From the NCBI RefSeq assembly GCF_016805985.1, contig NZ_CP017661.1, positions 558,001-622,000 on the forward strand: a stretch of DNA of 64,000 nucleotides, written 5' to 3'. Position 1 is the first letter of the stretch. Each line of letters opens with the position of its first letter. The position numbers and the translations under genes were made by a program. The notes under the pieces are model-generated. The model searched no databases, had not been told where the DNA came from, and saw only the letters and a program-made list of their open reading frames with translations. Shown here piece by piece: positions 51,886 to 62,145 of the stretch. This stretch comes from Microbacterium sp. JZ31 (lineage in GTDB: Bacteria > Actinomycetota > Actinomycetes > Actinomycetales > Microbacteriaceae).

Positions 51886-53117
51886 CGAACTGGGCGGGCA
51901 ACGTCCGCTTCCGCGCGAGCCGGATCGCGACGCCCGCGACGGTCGACGACGTCCGGGACATCCTGTCCCAGCCCGGCCACGTGCGGGCCCTCGGCACGGG
52001 GCACTCCTTCAGCCTGATTGCCGACACCGAGGCCACCCTGGTGTCGACCACGGGTCTCGTCGCGCCACCCGAGATCGACGCCGACGCGCGCACGGTCACG
52101 GTCGGCGCGGGCACGCGCTACGGTCACCTGGCCCGGGCGCTCGAGGAGCGGGGCTGGGCGCTGTCGAACCTCGCGTCGCTGCCGCACATCTCGATCGGCG
52201 GTGCCATCGCGACCGGCACGCACGGATCCGGCGACGGTGTCGGAACCCTGTCGTCCACGGTCGCGGGGCTCGAGCTCGTGACCCCGACCGGGGACGTCCT
52301 GACGCTCCGCCGCGGCGACGAGATGTTCGACGGCGCGGTCGTGTCGCTCGGCGCACTCGGCATCGTCACCCGCGTCACGCTCGACATCGAGCCGTCGTTC
52401 GAGGTGCGCCAGCGCCTGTACGAGCAGCTGCCGATCGAGACGGCGCTCGCGCACTTCGACGCGCTGATGGGCGCGGCCTACAGCGTGAGCCTGTTCCTGC
52501 GGTGGACGGACCCGGACGTGATCGACCAGGTCTGGACGAAGTCGCGCGCCGAGGAGGCGCCGACGATCCCGGGCGATCCCGCTCCCGCGACCGCGCCGCG
52601 GCACATGCTCGCCGGCGTCTCGCCGGATGCGTGCACGCCGCAGCTCGGCGACCCCGGCCGCTGGCTCGACCGGCTGCCGCACTTCCGCCTCAGCCACACG
52701 CCCTCGAGCGGGGCCGAGCTGCAGTCCGAGCACCTCGTGCCGCGTCGGCATGCGGTGGCGGCGATCCGCGCGCTGCGCGAGCTCGCGGACGACATCGCCC
52801 CGCTGATCCAGGTCACCGAGATCCGCTCGATGCGCGCCGACCGGCTGTGGCTGAGCCCCGCCTACGAGACCGACGCCGTGGGACTGCACTTCACCTGGCT
52901 GCCGGACCAGCCGGCGGTCGAGGCCGTCGTGGCGAGGATCGAGGCCGCGCTCGCCGCGTTCGACGCCCGCTCGCACTGGGGCAAGCTCTCGACGATGACG
53001 GCCGCGGCGCGCGCCGCGGTCTGGCCGCGCCTGGGAGAGTTCGCCGCGCTCACGCGCGAACTCGACCCCGAGCGGCGGATGCGCAACCCCTACCTCGGCT
53101 TCCTCGACGAGATCTGA
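51876..53117 (+). CDS. FAD-linked alditol oxidase-like protein
   Basis: A 413-residue VAO/p-cresol-methylhydroxylase-fold flavoenzyme of the D-arabinono-lactone/alditol oxidase group. The N-terminal FAD domain has RALGTGHSFSLIADTEATLV, where His43 is the probable covalent FAD attachment site, and LPHISIGGAIATGTHGSGDG. The C-terminal ALO domain ends ERRMRNPYLGFLDEI. Length and motifs resemble Streptomyces alditol oxidase, which oxidises xylitol, sorbitol and glycerol with oxygen. The ATG lies inside the glycerate kinase gene (10-bp overlap), so the two enzymes are made together. Confidence 0.88.
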   Translation: MDLTNWAGNVRFRASRIATPATVDDVRDILSQPGHVRALGTGHSFSLIADTEATLVSTTGLVAPPEIDADARTVTVGAGTRYGHLARALEERGWALSNLASLPHISIGGAIATGTHGSGDGVGTLSSTVAGLELVTPTGDVLTLRRGDEMFDGAVVSLGALGIVTRVTLDIEPSFEVRQRLYEQLPIETALAHFDALMGAAYSVSLFLRWTDPDVIDQVWTKSRAEEAPTIPGDPAPATAPRHMLAGVSPDACTPQLGDPGRWLDRLPHFRLSHTPSSGAELQSEHLVPRRHAVAAIRALRELADDIAPLIQVTEIRSMRADRLWLSPAYETDAVGLHFTWLPDQPAVEAVVARIEAALAAFDARSHWGKLSTMTAAARAAVWPRLGEFAALTRELDPERRMRNPYLGFLDEI

Positions 53118-53143
53118 AGCCGTCGCACCTGCCGCGGGCCGAT

Positions 53144-54463
53144 CTACGCGAGGGCGTCCACGATGGGGCGGAACTTCACGCGGGTCTCGAGCAGCTCGGC
53201 CTCGGGCACGCTGCCCGCGACGATGCCGCCGCCCGCGTGCGCCGTGACGGTCCGCGTCTCGGCGCCGTCGACGGCCGGGCCGTCCTCCGTCTGCTCGCCG
53301 GGCGCACCGAACTGCGCGCAGCGCAACGCGATCGCCCACTCGCCGTCGCCGTTGCCGTCGATCCAGCCGACCGGACCGGCGTAGCGGCCGCGGTCGAACG
53401 GCTCGATGCGGCGGATCGCGGCCATGGCCGCGTCGCGCGGCGTGCCGGCGACCGCGGCGGTGGGGTGCAGCGCCCGCACCATGTCGAGCGCGGTGGCGCC
53501 GTCGGACAGCGTCCCCTCGACGTCCGTCGCGAGGTGCCAGAGGTTCGGCAGCTTGAGGGTGAACGGCTGCTCCGCGGCCGCCAGCGCGGACGTGTGCGGC
53601 CGCAGCGCGTCGACGACCGACCGCACGGCGTACTCGTGCTCGTCGACGTCCTTCGGGTTGGCGGCGAGCTCGGCGATGATCGCGGTGTCCTCGTCGGCGT
53701 CCGCGCCGCGCGGCCGCGTGCCCGCCAGCACGCGTGCGCTCACCTCGCCGCCGCGCACGGTGACGAGCGTCTCGGGGCTCGCGCCGATGATCCCCTCCAC
53801 CGCGAAGGTCCAGGTATCCGGGTAGCCGCTCGCGAGCGCGCGCACGAGCCGGCGCAGGTCGGCGTCGACCGGCGCCGTGCCGGCGATGTCGCGCGCGACC
53901 ACGACCTTCTTCACCTCGCCGGCCTCGATCGCCGCGAGAGCCCGGCGCACCGCGTCGCCGTGTGCGACCGGATCCATCCGGCCGGGACCGACCGTCGCCG
54001 ACCAGTGCGGACCGTACTCGCGCGGTTGCGCGGCGGCCCAGCCGCTGTCGAACGCCTCCGACTCCGCGTGCCGCACCCGCGTGATCCACGATCGTCCGCC
54101 GCGCCGGCCGAGGATCAGCGACGGCACGGTCAAGACGCTCCTCTGGGCGGAATCGTCGTCGAACGCGAACGCGCCGAACGCCACGAGCCCCGTGCCGGGA
54201 AGCCGCACCTCATCGTCGATCTCGGCCACCGCCATCACCTGGCGCCAGGCCGCCGCGATCCGCGCGAGGCGGTCGGGACCGGTCACGTCGATGCGGAGCA
54301 TCTCGCGCCCCGTCCCGACGAGCAGGTCGCCGCGTCGCTGCCACGCGAGCGGCCACGACGGGTCCGCCCACCGCAGCGGATCCTCGACGGGATCCACCTC
54401 CCGGGTCTCCGCGATCAGACGCGGAACGCGCTCCTCGGGCGGAAGGGAGCGGGGTTCGGGCAC
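53144..54463 (-). CDS. menF: isochorismate synthase
   Basis: A 439-residue chorismate-binding enzyme converting chorismate to isochorismate for MenD. The catalytic domain has KVVVARDIAGTAPVD, FAVEGIIGASPETLVTVRGG, VLAGTRPRGADADED, ELAANPKDVDEHEYAVRSVV, LHPTAAVAGTPRDAAM and the terminal AGGGIVAGSVPEAELLET. The conserved lysine and glutamates of the Mg site lie in these stretches. TAAGCT ends six bases before the GTG start. It is read toward the alditol oxidase gene and is divergent from the DUF402 gene. Confidence 0.94.
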   Translation of the reverse strand: MPEPRSLPPEERVPRLIAETREVDPVEDPLRWADPSWPLAWQRRGDLLVGTGREMLRIDVTGPDRLARIAAAWRQVMAVAEIDDEVRLPGTGLVAFGAFAFDDDSAQRSVLTVPSLILGRRGGRSWITRVRHAESEAFDSGWAAAQPREYGPHWSATVGPGRMDPVAHGDAVRRALAAIEAGEVKKVVVARDIAGTAPVDADLRRLVRALASGYPDTWTFAVEGIIGASPETLVTVRGGEVSARVLAGTRPRGADADEDTAIIAELAANPKDVDEHEYAVRSVVDALRPHTSALAAAEQPFTLKLPNLWHLATDVEGTLSDGATALDMVRALHPTAAVAGTPRDAAMAAIRRIEPFDRGRYAGPVGWIDGNGDGEWAIALRCAQFGAPGEQTEDGPAVDGAETRTVTAHAGGGIVAGSVPEAELLETRVKFRPIVDALA

Positions 54464-54521
54464 CCCTCCAGCTTAGATCCGCCGGTCGGGACGGGCCTTG
54501 CGGCCGACATAGGCTCGGACC

Positions 54522-55064
54522 ATGCCCCGTCCCGCTCCCGGTACCCCGCTCGCCTTCCGCTGGCGCAAGTGGGACGGCTCTCCGCACTGGGAGCACGAGT
54601 GCGTCTACCTCGGCGCTGATCAGTGGGGCGACTGGGTCGGACAGCGGGCCGGATCGCACAGCTTCCGACCCGGGCGGGAGGTCACGACCACCGCGCCGAG
54701 CGTCATGATGCTGCCGTCGGGCCGTCAGGACTACGTGCTCACAGTGAACGGCGAGCCCGAGCTGACCCGCGTCTACATCGACATCGCGTGGGCCGTGCAG
54801 TGGCCGGACGGGGAGCTCCCCACGGCGATCGACATGGACCTCGACGTCGTGCGACGCCTCGACGAGCGCGGCGTCTACATCGACGACGAGGACGAGTGGG
54901 AGGAGCACCGCGTGCGGTACGGCTACCCCGTGCGTGTGATCGAGGCGCTGGAGGCGACCGCCCATGACCTTGAGCGGCGCGTGCGGGCCTTCCAGCCCCC
55001 GTTCGACGACGCGACCGCCGACCAGTGGCTGGCCAGGCTCGCCGAACTAGACTCGAACGCGTGA
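54522..55064 (+). CDS. DUF402 family protein (FomD-like hydrolase fold)
   Basis: A 180-residue protein with the DUF402 barrel: HWEHECVYLGADQWGDWVG, LTRVYIDIAWAVQWPDGELP, and the metal-binding TAIDMDLDVVRRLDERGVYIDDEDEWEEH. Characterised relatives hydrolyse nucleoside phosphates or phosphonate-nucleotide esters (FomD, nucleoside diphosphatases), so a phosphohydrolase is likely. The TGA overlaps the menG start (GTGA). TAGGCT at 54510-54515 lies six bases before the ATG, making this the first gene of a DUF402-menG-prenyl synthase operon. Confidence 0.88.
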   Translation: MPRPAPGTPLAFRWRKWDGSPHWEHECVYLGADQWGDWVGQRAGSHSFRPGREVTTTAPSVMMLPSGRQDYVLTVNGEPELTRVYIDIAWAVQWPDGELPTAIDMDLDVVRRLDERGVYIDDEDEWEEHRVRYGYPVRVIEALEATAHDLERRVRAFQPPFDDATADQWLARLAELDSNA

Positions 55065-55852
55065 ACTCTGCCGCCGGACGCCCAGGACACAACCGCGCCG
55101 ATCTCGGCAAGGACCCGGCGCGCGTCAGCGGCATGTTCGACCAGGTCGCCGCGAAGTACGACGTCACGAACACGGTGCTGAGCGTCGGCAACGACCGCCT
55201 CTGGCGTGCGGCCACGACGCGCGCGGTCGCGCCGCGGCCCGGCGAGCGCATCCTCGATCTCGCCGCCGGCACGGGCGCCTCCTCGATCTCGCTCGCCCGC
55301 AGCGGCGCGCACGTGGTGGCGGCCGACTTCTCGCCCGGCATGATCGCCGAGGGCCGCCGCCGGCACGGCGACGTGCGCAACCTCGAGTTCGTCGAGGCCG
55401 ACGCCACCGCGCTGCCGTTCGACGACGCCGAGTTCGACGCGGTCACCATGTCGTTCGGTCTGCGGAACGTCAAGCAGCCGCAGCGCGCGCTCGCCGAGCT
55501 CCTGCGCGTGACCAAGCCCGGCGGCCGCCTCGTGATCTGCGAGTTCTCGCACCCGCCGCGACCCGCCGTCCGCGGTCTCTACCGCTTCTACAACGACCGC
55601 ATCCTGCCCCGCCTCGCACGTGCCGTGAGCTCGAACACCGAGGCGTACGACTACCTCAACGAGTCCATCAAGGACTGGCCGGATCAGCGCACGCTGTCGT
55701 CCTGGATCCGAGACGCCGGCTGGACGGACGTCGCGTATCGCGACCTGAGCTTCGGCATCGTCGCCCTGCACCGCGCCGGCAAGCCGAGGTCCTTCGACGC
55801 CGAACCGGAGGGCCGCCGTGGCGCGGGACCCGCCGGTAGGCTGGAGTCGTGA
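55061..55852 (+). CDS. menG: demethylmenaquinone methyltransferase
   Basis: A 263-residue UbiE/MenG methyltransferase adding the ring C-2 methyl group from S-adenosylmethionine in the last menaquinone step. Motifs: RVSGMFDQVAAKYDVTN at the N-terminus, the SAM loop ERILDLAAGTGASSISLA, EADATALPFDDAEFDAVTMSFGLRNV and RPGG-like KPGGRLVICEFSHP. GTG 55061 overlaps the DUF402 stop, TAGACT lies seven bases upstream, and its own stop overlaps the synthase start (GTGA). The C-terminal 25 residues are a charged extension. Confidence 0.94.
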   Translation: MNSAAGRPGHNRADLGKDPARVSGMFDQVAAKYDVTNTVLSVGNDRLWRAATTRAVAPRPGERILDLAAGTGASSISLARSGAHVVAADFSPGMIAEGRRRHGDVRNLEFVEADATALPFDDAEFDAVTMSFGLRNVKQPQRALAELLRVTKPGGRLVICEFSHPPRPAVRGLYRFYNDRILPRLARAVSSNTEAYDYLNESIKDWPDQRTLSSWIRDAGWTDVAYRDLSFGIVALHRAGKPRSFDAEPEGRRGAGPAGRLES

Positions 55853-56907
55853 CACCCCGACCGGCGACGGGCTCCGCCATCGCGAGCCGATTCGGCCTGA
55901 GCGACCGCGTTTTCGCCGGGCCCGGATCGAGGCGTCTCGTCGGCTCGATCGAGGACGGCCTCGAGATCGTCGAGGCGCGCCTCGCCGAGGAGCTGCACTC
56001 CACCGATGCGCTCGTGGACTCCACGGCCCGCTACCTCTACGAGGCGGGCGGCAAGCGTGTGCGGCCCATGCTCACGATGCTCGCCGCACAGCTCGGCGAC
56101 GGGGCGAACCAGAGCGTGATCGACGCCGCGACGGCGCTCGAGCTCACGCACCTGGGATCGCTGTACCACGACGACGTGATGGACGGGGCGGACCGCCGCC
56201 GCGGCGTCGCGAGCGCGCATCGCGTGTGGGGCAACAGCATCGCGATCCTCACGGGCGACCTGCTGTTCTCGCGCGCCAGCCAGATCATGGCGCGCCTGGG
56301 CAACAGGGCCATGTCGCTGCAGGCCGACACGTTCGAGCGCCTCGTGCTCGGTCAGATGCACGAGACCGTGGGCGTGCAGCCCGGCGAGGACCCCATCCGG
56401 TTCTACATCCAGGTGCTCGCCGACAAGACCGGATCGCTCATCGCCGCCTCCGTGCAGGCCGGGGCGATCTTCTCCGACGCGTCCGAGAGCACGCACGAGC
56501 CGCTGCGGCTCTACGGCGAGAAGGTCGGCGTGGCGTTCCAGCTGCTCGACGACGTGATCGACCTCTCGGCCGATCCTGCCGAGACCGGCAAGGTGCCCGG
56601 CACCGACCTGCGCGCGGGTGTGCCGACGATGCCGTACCTGCTGCTGGCGCAGTCGGATGCCCCCGCAGACCGCGCCCTGACCGCGCGCATCGACGACGGC
56701 GTCGCGCGCATCGGCGCGGGGGAGGACCCGGCGATCCTGGATCAGCCGCTCGCCGATCTGCGCGACCACCCCGCGACCGCCCGCACGCGAGAGCTCGCGC
56801 TGACCTGGACCCGCGAGGCGATCGCCGCGCTCGAGCCGCTCCCGCGCGGCGGGGTGCGCGAGGCGCTCGTCCGCTTCGCCGAGTCGCTCGTCGACCGCAG
56901 CAGCTAG
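55849..56907 (+). CDS. polyprenyl diphosphate synthase (menaquinone side chain)
   Basis: A 352-residue trans-isoprenyl diphosphate synthase. The first Asp-rich motif is HLGSLYHDDVMDGADRRRG (DDVMD at 108-112) and the second QLLDDVIDLSADPAE (DDVID at 234-238); GGKRVRPMLTML is the IPP-binding region. It belongs to the long-chain (hepta- to decaprenyl) branch and should make the tail attached by MenA; the exact chain length cannot be read. TAGGCT at 55837-55842 lies six bases before the GTG even though the gene also overlaps menG. Confidence 0.93.
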   Translation: MTPRPATGSAIASRFGLSDRVFAGPGSRRLVGSIEDGLEIVEARLAEELHSTDALVDSTARYLYEAGGKRVRPMLTMLAAQLGDGANQSVIDAATALELTHLGSLYHDDVMDGADRRRGVASAHRVWGNSIAILTGDLLFSRASQIMARLGNRAMSLQADTFERLVLGQMHETVGVQPGEDPIRFYIQVLADKTGSLIAASVQAGAIFSDASESTHEPLRLYGEKVGVAFQLLDDVIDLSADPAETGKVPGTDLRAGVPTMPYLLLAQSDAPADRALTARIDDGVARIGAGEDPAILDQPLADLRDHPATARTRELALTWTREAIAALEPLPRGGVREALVRFAESLVDRSS

Positions 56908-56970
56908 CGTGCCGGGCGAGCGCCCAGCCGCGGCGCGAGAGACTGTGCGCACATCCACGAAAGGCAATCA

Positions 56971-58341
56971 ATGACCAAGCTGAGGCTGGCCATCGTCGGC
57001 GCAGGACCCGCCGGCATCTACGCCGCGGACATCCTGCTCAAGACCGAGCGCAAGTTCGACGTCTCGATCGACCTGTTCGAGCACCTCCCCGCCCCGTACG
57101 GCCTCGTGCGCTACGGCGTCGCGCCCGACCACCCGCGCATCAAGGGCGTGATCGGCGCGCTGCGCGAGGTGCTCGACCGCGGCGACATCCGCCTGTTCGG
57201 GAACGTCCGCTTCGGCGAGGACATCACACTCGACGACCTCAAGCGCCACTACAACGCCGTCATCTTCGCGACCGGCGCGGTGCGCGACGCCGACCTGGAC
57301 ATCCCCGGCATCGACGCCGAGGGCTCGTTCGGCGCCGCCGACTTCGTGAGCTGGTTCGACGGCCATCCCGATGTGCCTCGCACGTGGCCGCTCACGGCGT
57401 CGTCGGTCGGCGTGATCGGCAACGGCAACGTCGCGCTCGACATCTCGCGCATCCTCGCCAAGCACGCGATCGACCTGCTGCCCACCGAGGTGCCGCAGAA
57501 CGTCTACGAGATCCTCGAGGCCTCGCCTGTCACCGACGTGCACGTGTTCGGCCGCCGCGGTCCCGCGCAGGTGAAGTTCACGCCTCTCGAGCTGCGCGAG
57601 CTCGGCGAGCTGCGCGACGTCGACATGGTCGTGTACGACGAGGACTTCGACTACGACGAGGCGTCGAAGGCCGCGATCGAGACCAACAAGCAGGTCAAGG
57701 TCATCGACCGCGTGCTGCAGTCGTGGCGTCAGCGCGACTCGGCGAACAACGCGGGCGGCACGGCGTCGCGCCGGCTTCACCTGCACTTCTGGGCCCGGCC
57801 CGTCGAGGTCAAGACCGACGAGGAGGGGCGCGTCGCCGCCCTCGTCTACGAACGCACGCGACCGGACGGTCAGGGCGGCGTCGCCGGCACGGGTGAGCTG
57901 CGCGAGGTGCCGATGGGTCAGCTCTACCGCGCCGTGGGCTACTTCGGCTCGCCGCTGCCCGGCGTGCCCTTCGACGAGAAGCACGGCGTGATCCCGAACC
58001 ACGAGGGACAGGTGCTCTCGCACGACTCGAACGAGCGCATCCCCGGGATGTACGCGACCGGCTGGATCAAGCGCGGACCGGTCGGCCTCATCGGCCACAC
58101 CAAGTCGGACGCGATGGAGACCATCCAGCACCTCGTGACCGATCAGGGCTCGTGGTGGCAGCCCGCCGACCCCTCGGAGGACGCCATCCCCGCCCTGCTC
58201 GCCGAGCGCGGCGTGGCGTGGACCGACCTGGACGGCTGGCACCGCCTCGACGCGCACGAGGTCGAGCTGGGAGCCCCGGACGGACGCGCGCGCATCAAGG
58301 TCGTCCCGCGCGAGGAGATGGTGCGCATCTCCCGCGACTGA
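56971..58341 (+). CDS. ferredoxin/adrenodoxin-type NADP+ reductase
   Basis: A 456-residue FAD enzyme of the adrenodoxin-reductase (FprA) family that passes electrons between NADPH and ferredoxin. FAD motif: [39 protein letters not shown] is highly specific for the family; NADP motif [18 protein letters not shown]; and the C-terminal [26 protein letters not shown] precedes the ATG at 56971. It probably serves P450 or other ferredoxin-dependent enzymes elsewhere in the genome; no ferredoxin gene is adjacent. It is followed by a strong hairpin. Confidence 0.94.
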   Translation: MTKLRLAIVGAGPAGIYAADILLKTERKFDVSIDLFEHLPAPYGLVRYGVAPDHPRIKGVIGALREVLDRGDIRLFGNVRFGEDITLDDLKRHYNAVIFATGAVRDADLDIPGIDAEGSFGAADFVSWFDGHPDVPRTWPLTASSVGVIGNGNVALDISRILAKHAIDLLPTEVPQNVYEILEASPVTDVHVFGRRGPAQVKFTPLELRELGELRDVDMVVYDEDFDYDEASKAAIETNKQVKVIDRVLQSWRQRDSANNAGGTASRRLHLHFWARPVEVKTDEEGRVAALVYERTRPDGQGGVAGTGELREVPMGQLYRAVGYFGSPLPGVPFDEKHGVIPNHEGQVLSHDSNERIPGMYATGWIKRGPVGLIGHTKSDAMETIQHLVTDQGSWWQPADPSEDAIPALLAERGVAWTDLDGWHRLDAHEVELGAPDGRARIKVVPREEMVRISRD

Positions 58342-58358
58342 GTGAGATCGCTCGCCGG

Positions 58359-58384
58359 AGCCCGGTCCCGAGAGGGGCCGGGCT
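58359..58384 (+). terminator. intrinsic terminator after the ferredoxin reductase gene
   Basis: AGCCCGGTCCC (58359-58369) pairs with GGGGCCGGGCT (58374-58384) around GAGA, 18 bases after the stop. Confidence 0.75.
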
Positions 58385-58448
58385 TCGTCGTTCCGGGCGC
58401 CCGATGCGCGGCGAGAAGCGCCTGCGCGCCGCGCCGTCGGCCGTTCTC

Positions 58449-58498
58449 TTTGACGCGGGCCGCAGAGTGTGCGCTAGCATCCACTTGAACCGTTTCAA
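58449..58498 (+). promoter_or_regulatory. promoter and LacI-type operator of the rhamnose-type ABC operon
   Basis: A -35-like TTTGAC (58449-58454) and -10-like TAGCAT (58475-58480) are followed by TTGAACCGTTTCAA (58485-58498), a near-perfect palindrome centred on CG that matches the LacI-family consensus. The spacer of 19-20 bases is long. A repressor bound here would block transcription start; its gene is not in the window. Confidence 0.7.
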
Positions 58499-58535
58499 AT
58501 CGGATCAGGAACCTCGAGGAAGAGAGTCCCGCGTC

Positions 58536-60064
<1,529 letters not shown>

Positions 60065-60068
<4 letters not shown>

Positions 60069-61060
60069 ACGGCGTGCTGGGGCGCATCCTGACCGCGCGC
60101 GAGACGGGCATCGTGCTCGCGCTGCTGATCGTCATCGCGGTCGCGACGGCCGCGAACCGCTCGTTCGTGTTCTCGGGCGACGGCTGGCGCGACCTGCTGC
60201 TGACGCCGTCGCTGCTGCTGCTCGTGGCCGTGGGCCAGGCGGTCGTCATCATCACGCGCAACGTCGACCTGTCGGTCGGCTCGGTCGTCGGCCTCACGGC
60301 CTACCTGACGGGCCGCCTCTTCATCGACCTGCCGGGCGTCTCGCCGATCCTCGTGTTCGCCGCCGGACTGGGACTGGGCGCGCTGCTCGGTCTCGTCAAC
60401 GGCGCGCTGGTCGCGTTCGCGAAGGTCCCCGCGCTCGTCATCACGCTCGGCACGATGTACGTCTATCGCGGCATCAACATCGCGTGGACGGGGAGTGACC
60501 GGATCAACGCGTCGGACCTGCCGCGCGGCTTCCGCGACCTCGGCACAGGCGGGCTGATCGGCATCCCCTACCTCACGCTCATCGCGGTGCTCGTGCTCGT
60601 CGTGGCGGGCTGGTATCTCGCCACCCGGCGCTCCGGGCGGGAACTGTACGCGATCGGATCCGACCCCGCGGCCGCGCACCTGTACGGCCTGCCCGTGACC
60701 CGGCGGATCCTCGTCGCCTTCGTCGCGTCGGGTGCGCTGTCGGGCTTCGCGGGCGTGCTGTTCGCCGCCCGCTACGGCACGGTCGCATCCAACGCGGGCT
60801 ACGGCTGGGAGCTGCAGGCGATCGGCGCCGCGGTGATCGGCGGCGTGGCGATCGCGGGCGGCGTCGGCACTGTGTGGGGCGCGGCCATCGGGGCGTTCCT
60901 GCTGCTCACCATCAACCGCGCGCTTCCCATCATCGGGATCGACGACTTCTGGCAGCAGGCCGTCGTCGGCGCCCTGATCATCGGCGCGATCGTGCTGGAC
61001 CGCGTGCTCGCCGTGCGCCGCCACCGACGACTCGTCGCCCAGCGAGAGGAGCAGCGATGA
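60065..61060 (+). CDS. rhaP: sugar ABC importer permease (rhamnose-type)
   Basis: A 331-residue CUT2 membrane subunit with some eight to ten helices. The family motif is [23 protein letters not shown], and the EAA-like coupling stretch with following helix reads [20 protein letters not shown] and [17 protein letters not shown]. It starts within the ATPase stop (ATGA) and its own stop overlaps the second permease by four bases, so the two permeases are made in equal amounts and form a heterodimeric channel. Confidence 0.9.
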
Positions 61061-62106
61061 CCGTCACGAGCGACGCCACCACCGTCGTGACCACCCGGAC
61101 CCCCGCGCACGCGCATCCGTTCTGGCGCCGCTGGCTGCTCACGCGCGAGGCGACGATCATCGCGCTGCTCGTGCTCGTCGTCGCGGTCTCGTTCGCGATC
61201 GTGCCCAACTTCGACAGCCCGCTGACGCTCACGTACCTGCTGCGCGACACCGCGCCGATCCTGCTGATCGCACTGCCGATGACGCTCATCATCGTGACCG
61301 AGGAGATCGACCTGTCGGTCGCGAGCATCCTGGGCCTGTCGAGCGTGCTGACCGGCGTGCTGACGGCCGCCGGCACGCCGTTCCCCGTCGCGGCGATCGT
61401 CGCGATCGTCGCCGGCGCCGTGTGCGGCGTGATCAACGGCTTCCTCGTCACCGTCGTGGGGCTGCCCTCGCTCGCCGTCACGATCGGCACGCTCGCGCTG
61501 TTCCGCGGCATCGCGGTGGGACTGCTCGGCACGACGGCGATCACCGAGTTCCCCGAGTTCTGGACGGACCTCGCGAAGGCCCTGATCCCCGGCACCCCGA
61601 TCCCCGTCATCATGATCCCGTTCGCGCTGCTGGCGCTCGCGTTCGCGATCCTGCTGCATTTCACGCCGCTCGGTCGCGCGCTGTACGCGATCGGGCTGAG
61701 CAAGGAGACCGCGCACTTCTCCGGCATCGACGTCGCGCGCACGAAGTTCACGCTGTTCGTGCTGAGCGGCGCCGTGTCGGGCTTCGCGGGCGTCTACTTC
61801 ACGCTGCTGTACAGCAACGCGCGCGGCGACAACGCGACCGGGCTCGAGCTGCAGGTCATCGCGGCCGTGCTGCTCGGCGGCGTGTCGATCTTCGGCGGCC
61901 GCGGAGCGCTGCACGGCGTGATCGCGGGCGTGCTGCTGATCGGCACGCTCGGCAGCGCCCTGCGCCTGGCGGGCGTCAGCGGCGAGGTCATCAACATCAT
62001 CACGGGCGTGCTGCTCATCCTGTCCGTCGTCTCGGCGTCCGTGCTCGCCTGGGCACGCGGCCGGCGTTTCGCCGCGATCGGGCGTCGGCGCCTGCGACGC
62101 ACCTAG
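61057..62106 (+). CDS. rhaQ: sugar ABC importer permease (rhamnose-type)
   Basis: A 349-residue CUT2 permease, paralogous to the preceding gene. It has a 40-residue cytoplasmic N-terminus, then [42 protein letters not shown] and [23 protein letters not shown], and [21 protein letters not shown] near the end. ATG 61057 has GAGAGGAGCAG upstream. The binding-protein gene follows after 39 bases with its own ribosome site AAGGAAGG. Confidence 0.9.
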   Translation: MTVTSDATTVVTTRTPAHAHPFWRRWLLTREATIIALLVLVVAVSFAIVPNFDSPLTLTYLLRDTAPILLIALPMTLIIVTEEIDLSVASILGLSSVLTGVLTAAGTPFPVAAIVAIVAGAVCGVINGFLVTVVGLPSLAVTIGTLALFRGIAVGLLGTTAITEFPEFWTDLAKALIPGTPIPVIMIPFALLALAFAILLHFTPLGRALYAIGLSKETAHFSGIDVARTKFTLFVLSGAVSGFAGVYFTLLYSNARGDNATGLELQVIAAVLLGGVSIFGGRGALHGVIAGVLLIGTLGSALRLAGVSGEVINIITGVLLILSVVSASVLAWARGRRFAAIGRRRLRRT

Positions 62107-62145
62107 TCCCTCACCACCCTGCAAGAACGAAGGAAGGCAACAACG

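Noticed and set aside
55061..56907. Prenyl synthase plus methyltransferase as a terpenoid biosynthetic cluster
   Set aside because: With menA, menB, menC, menD, menE and menF in the same region the simplest reading is menaquinone tail and ring methylation; no cyclase is present.
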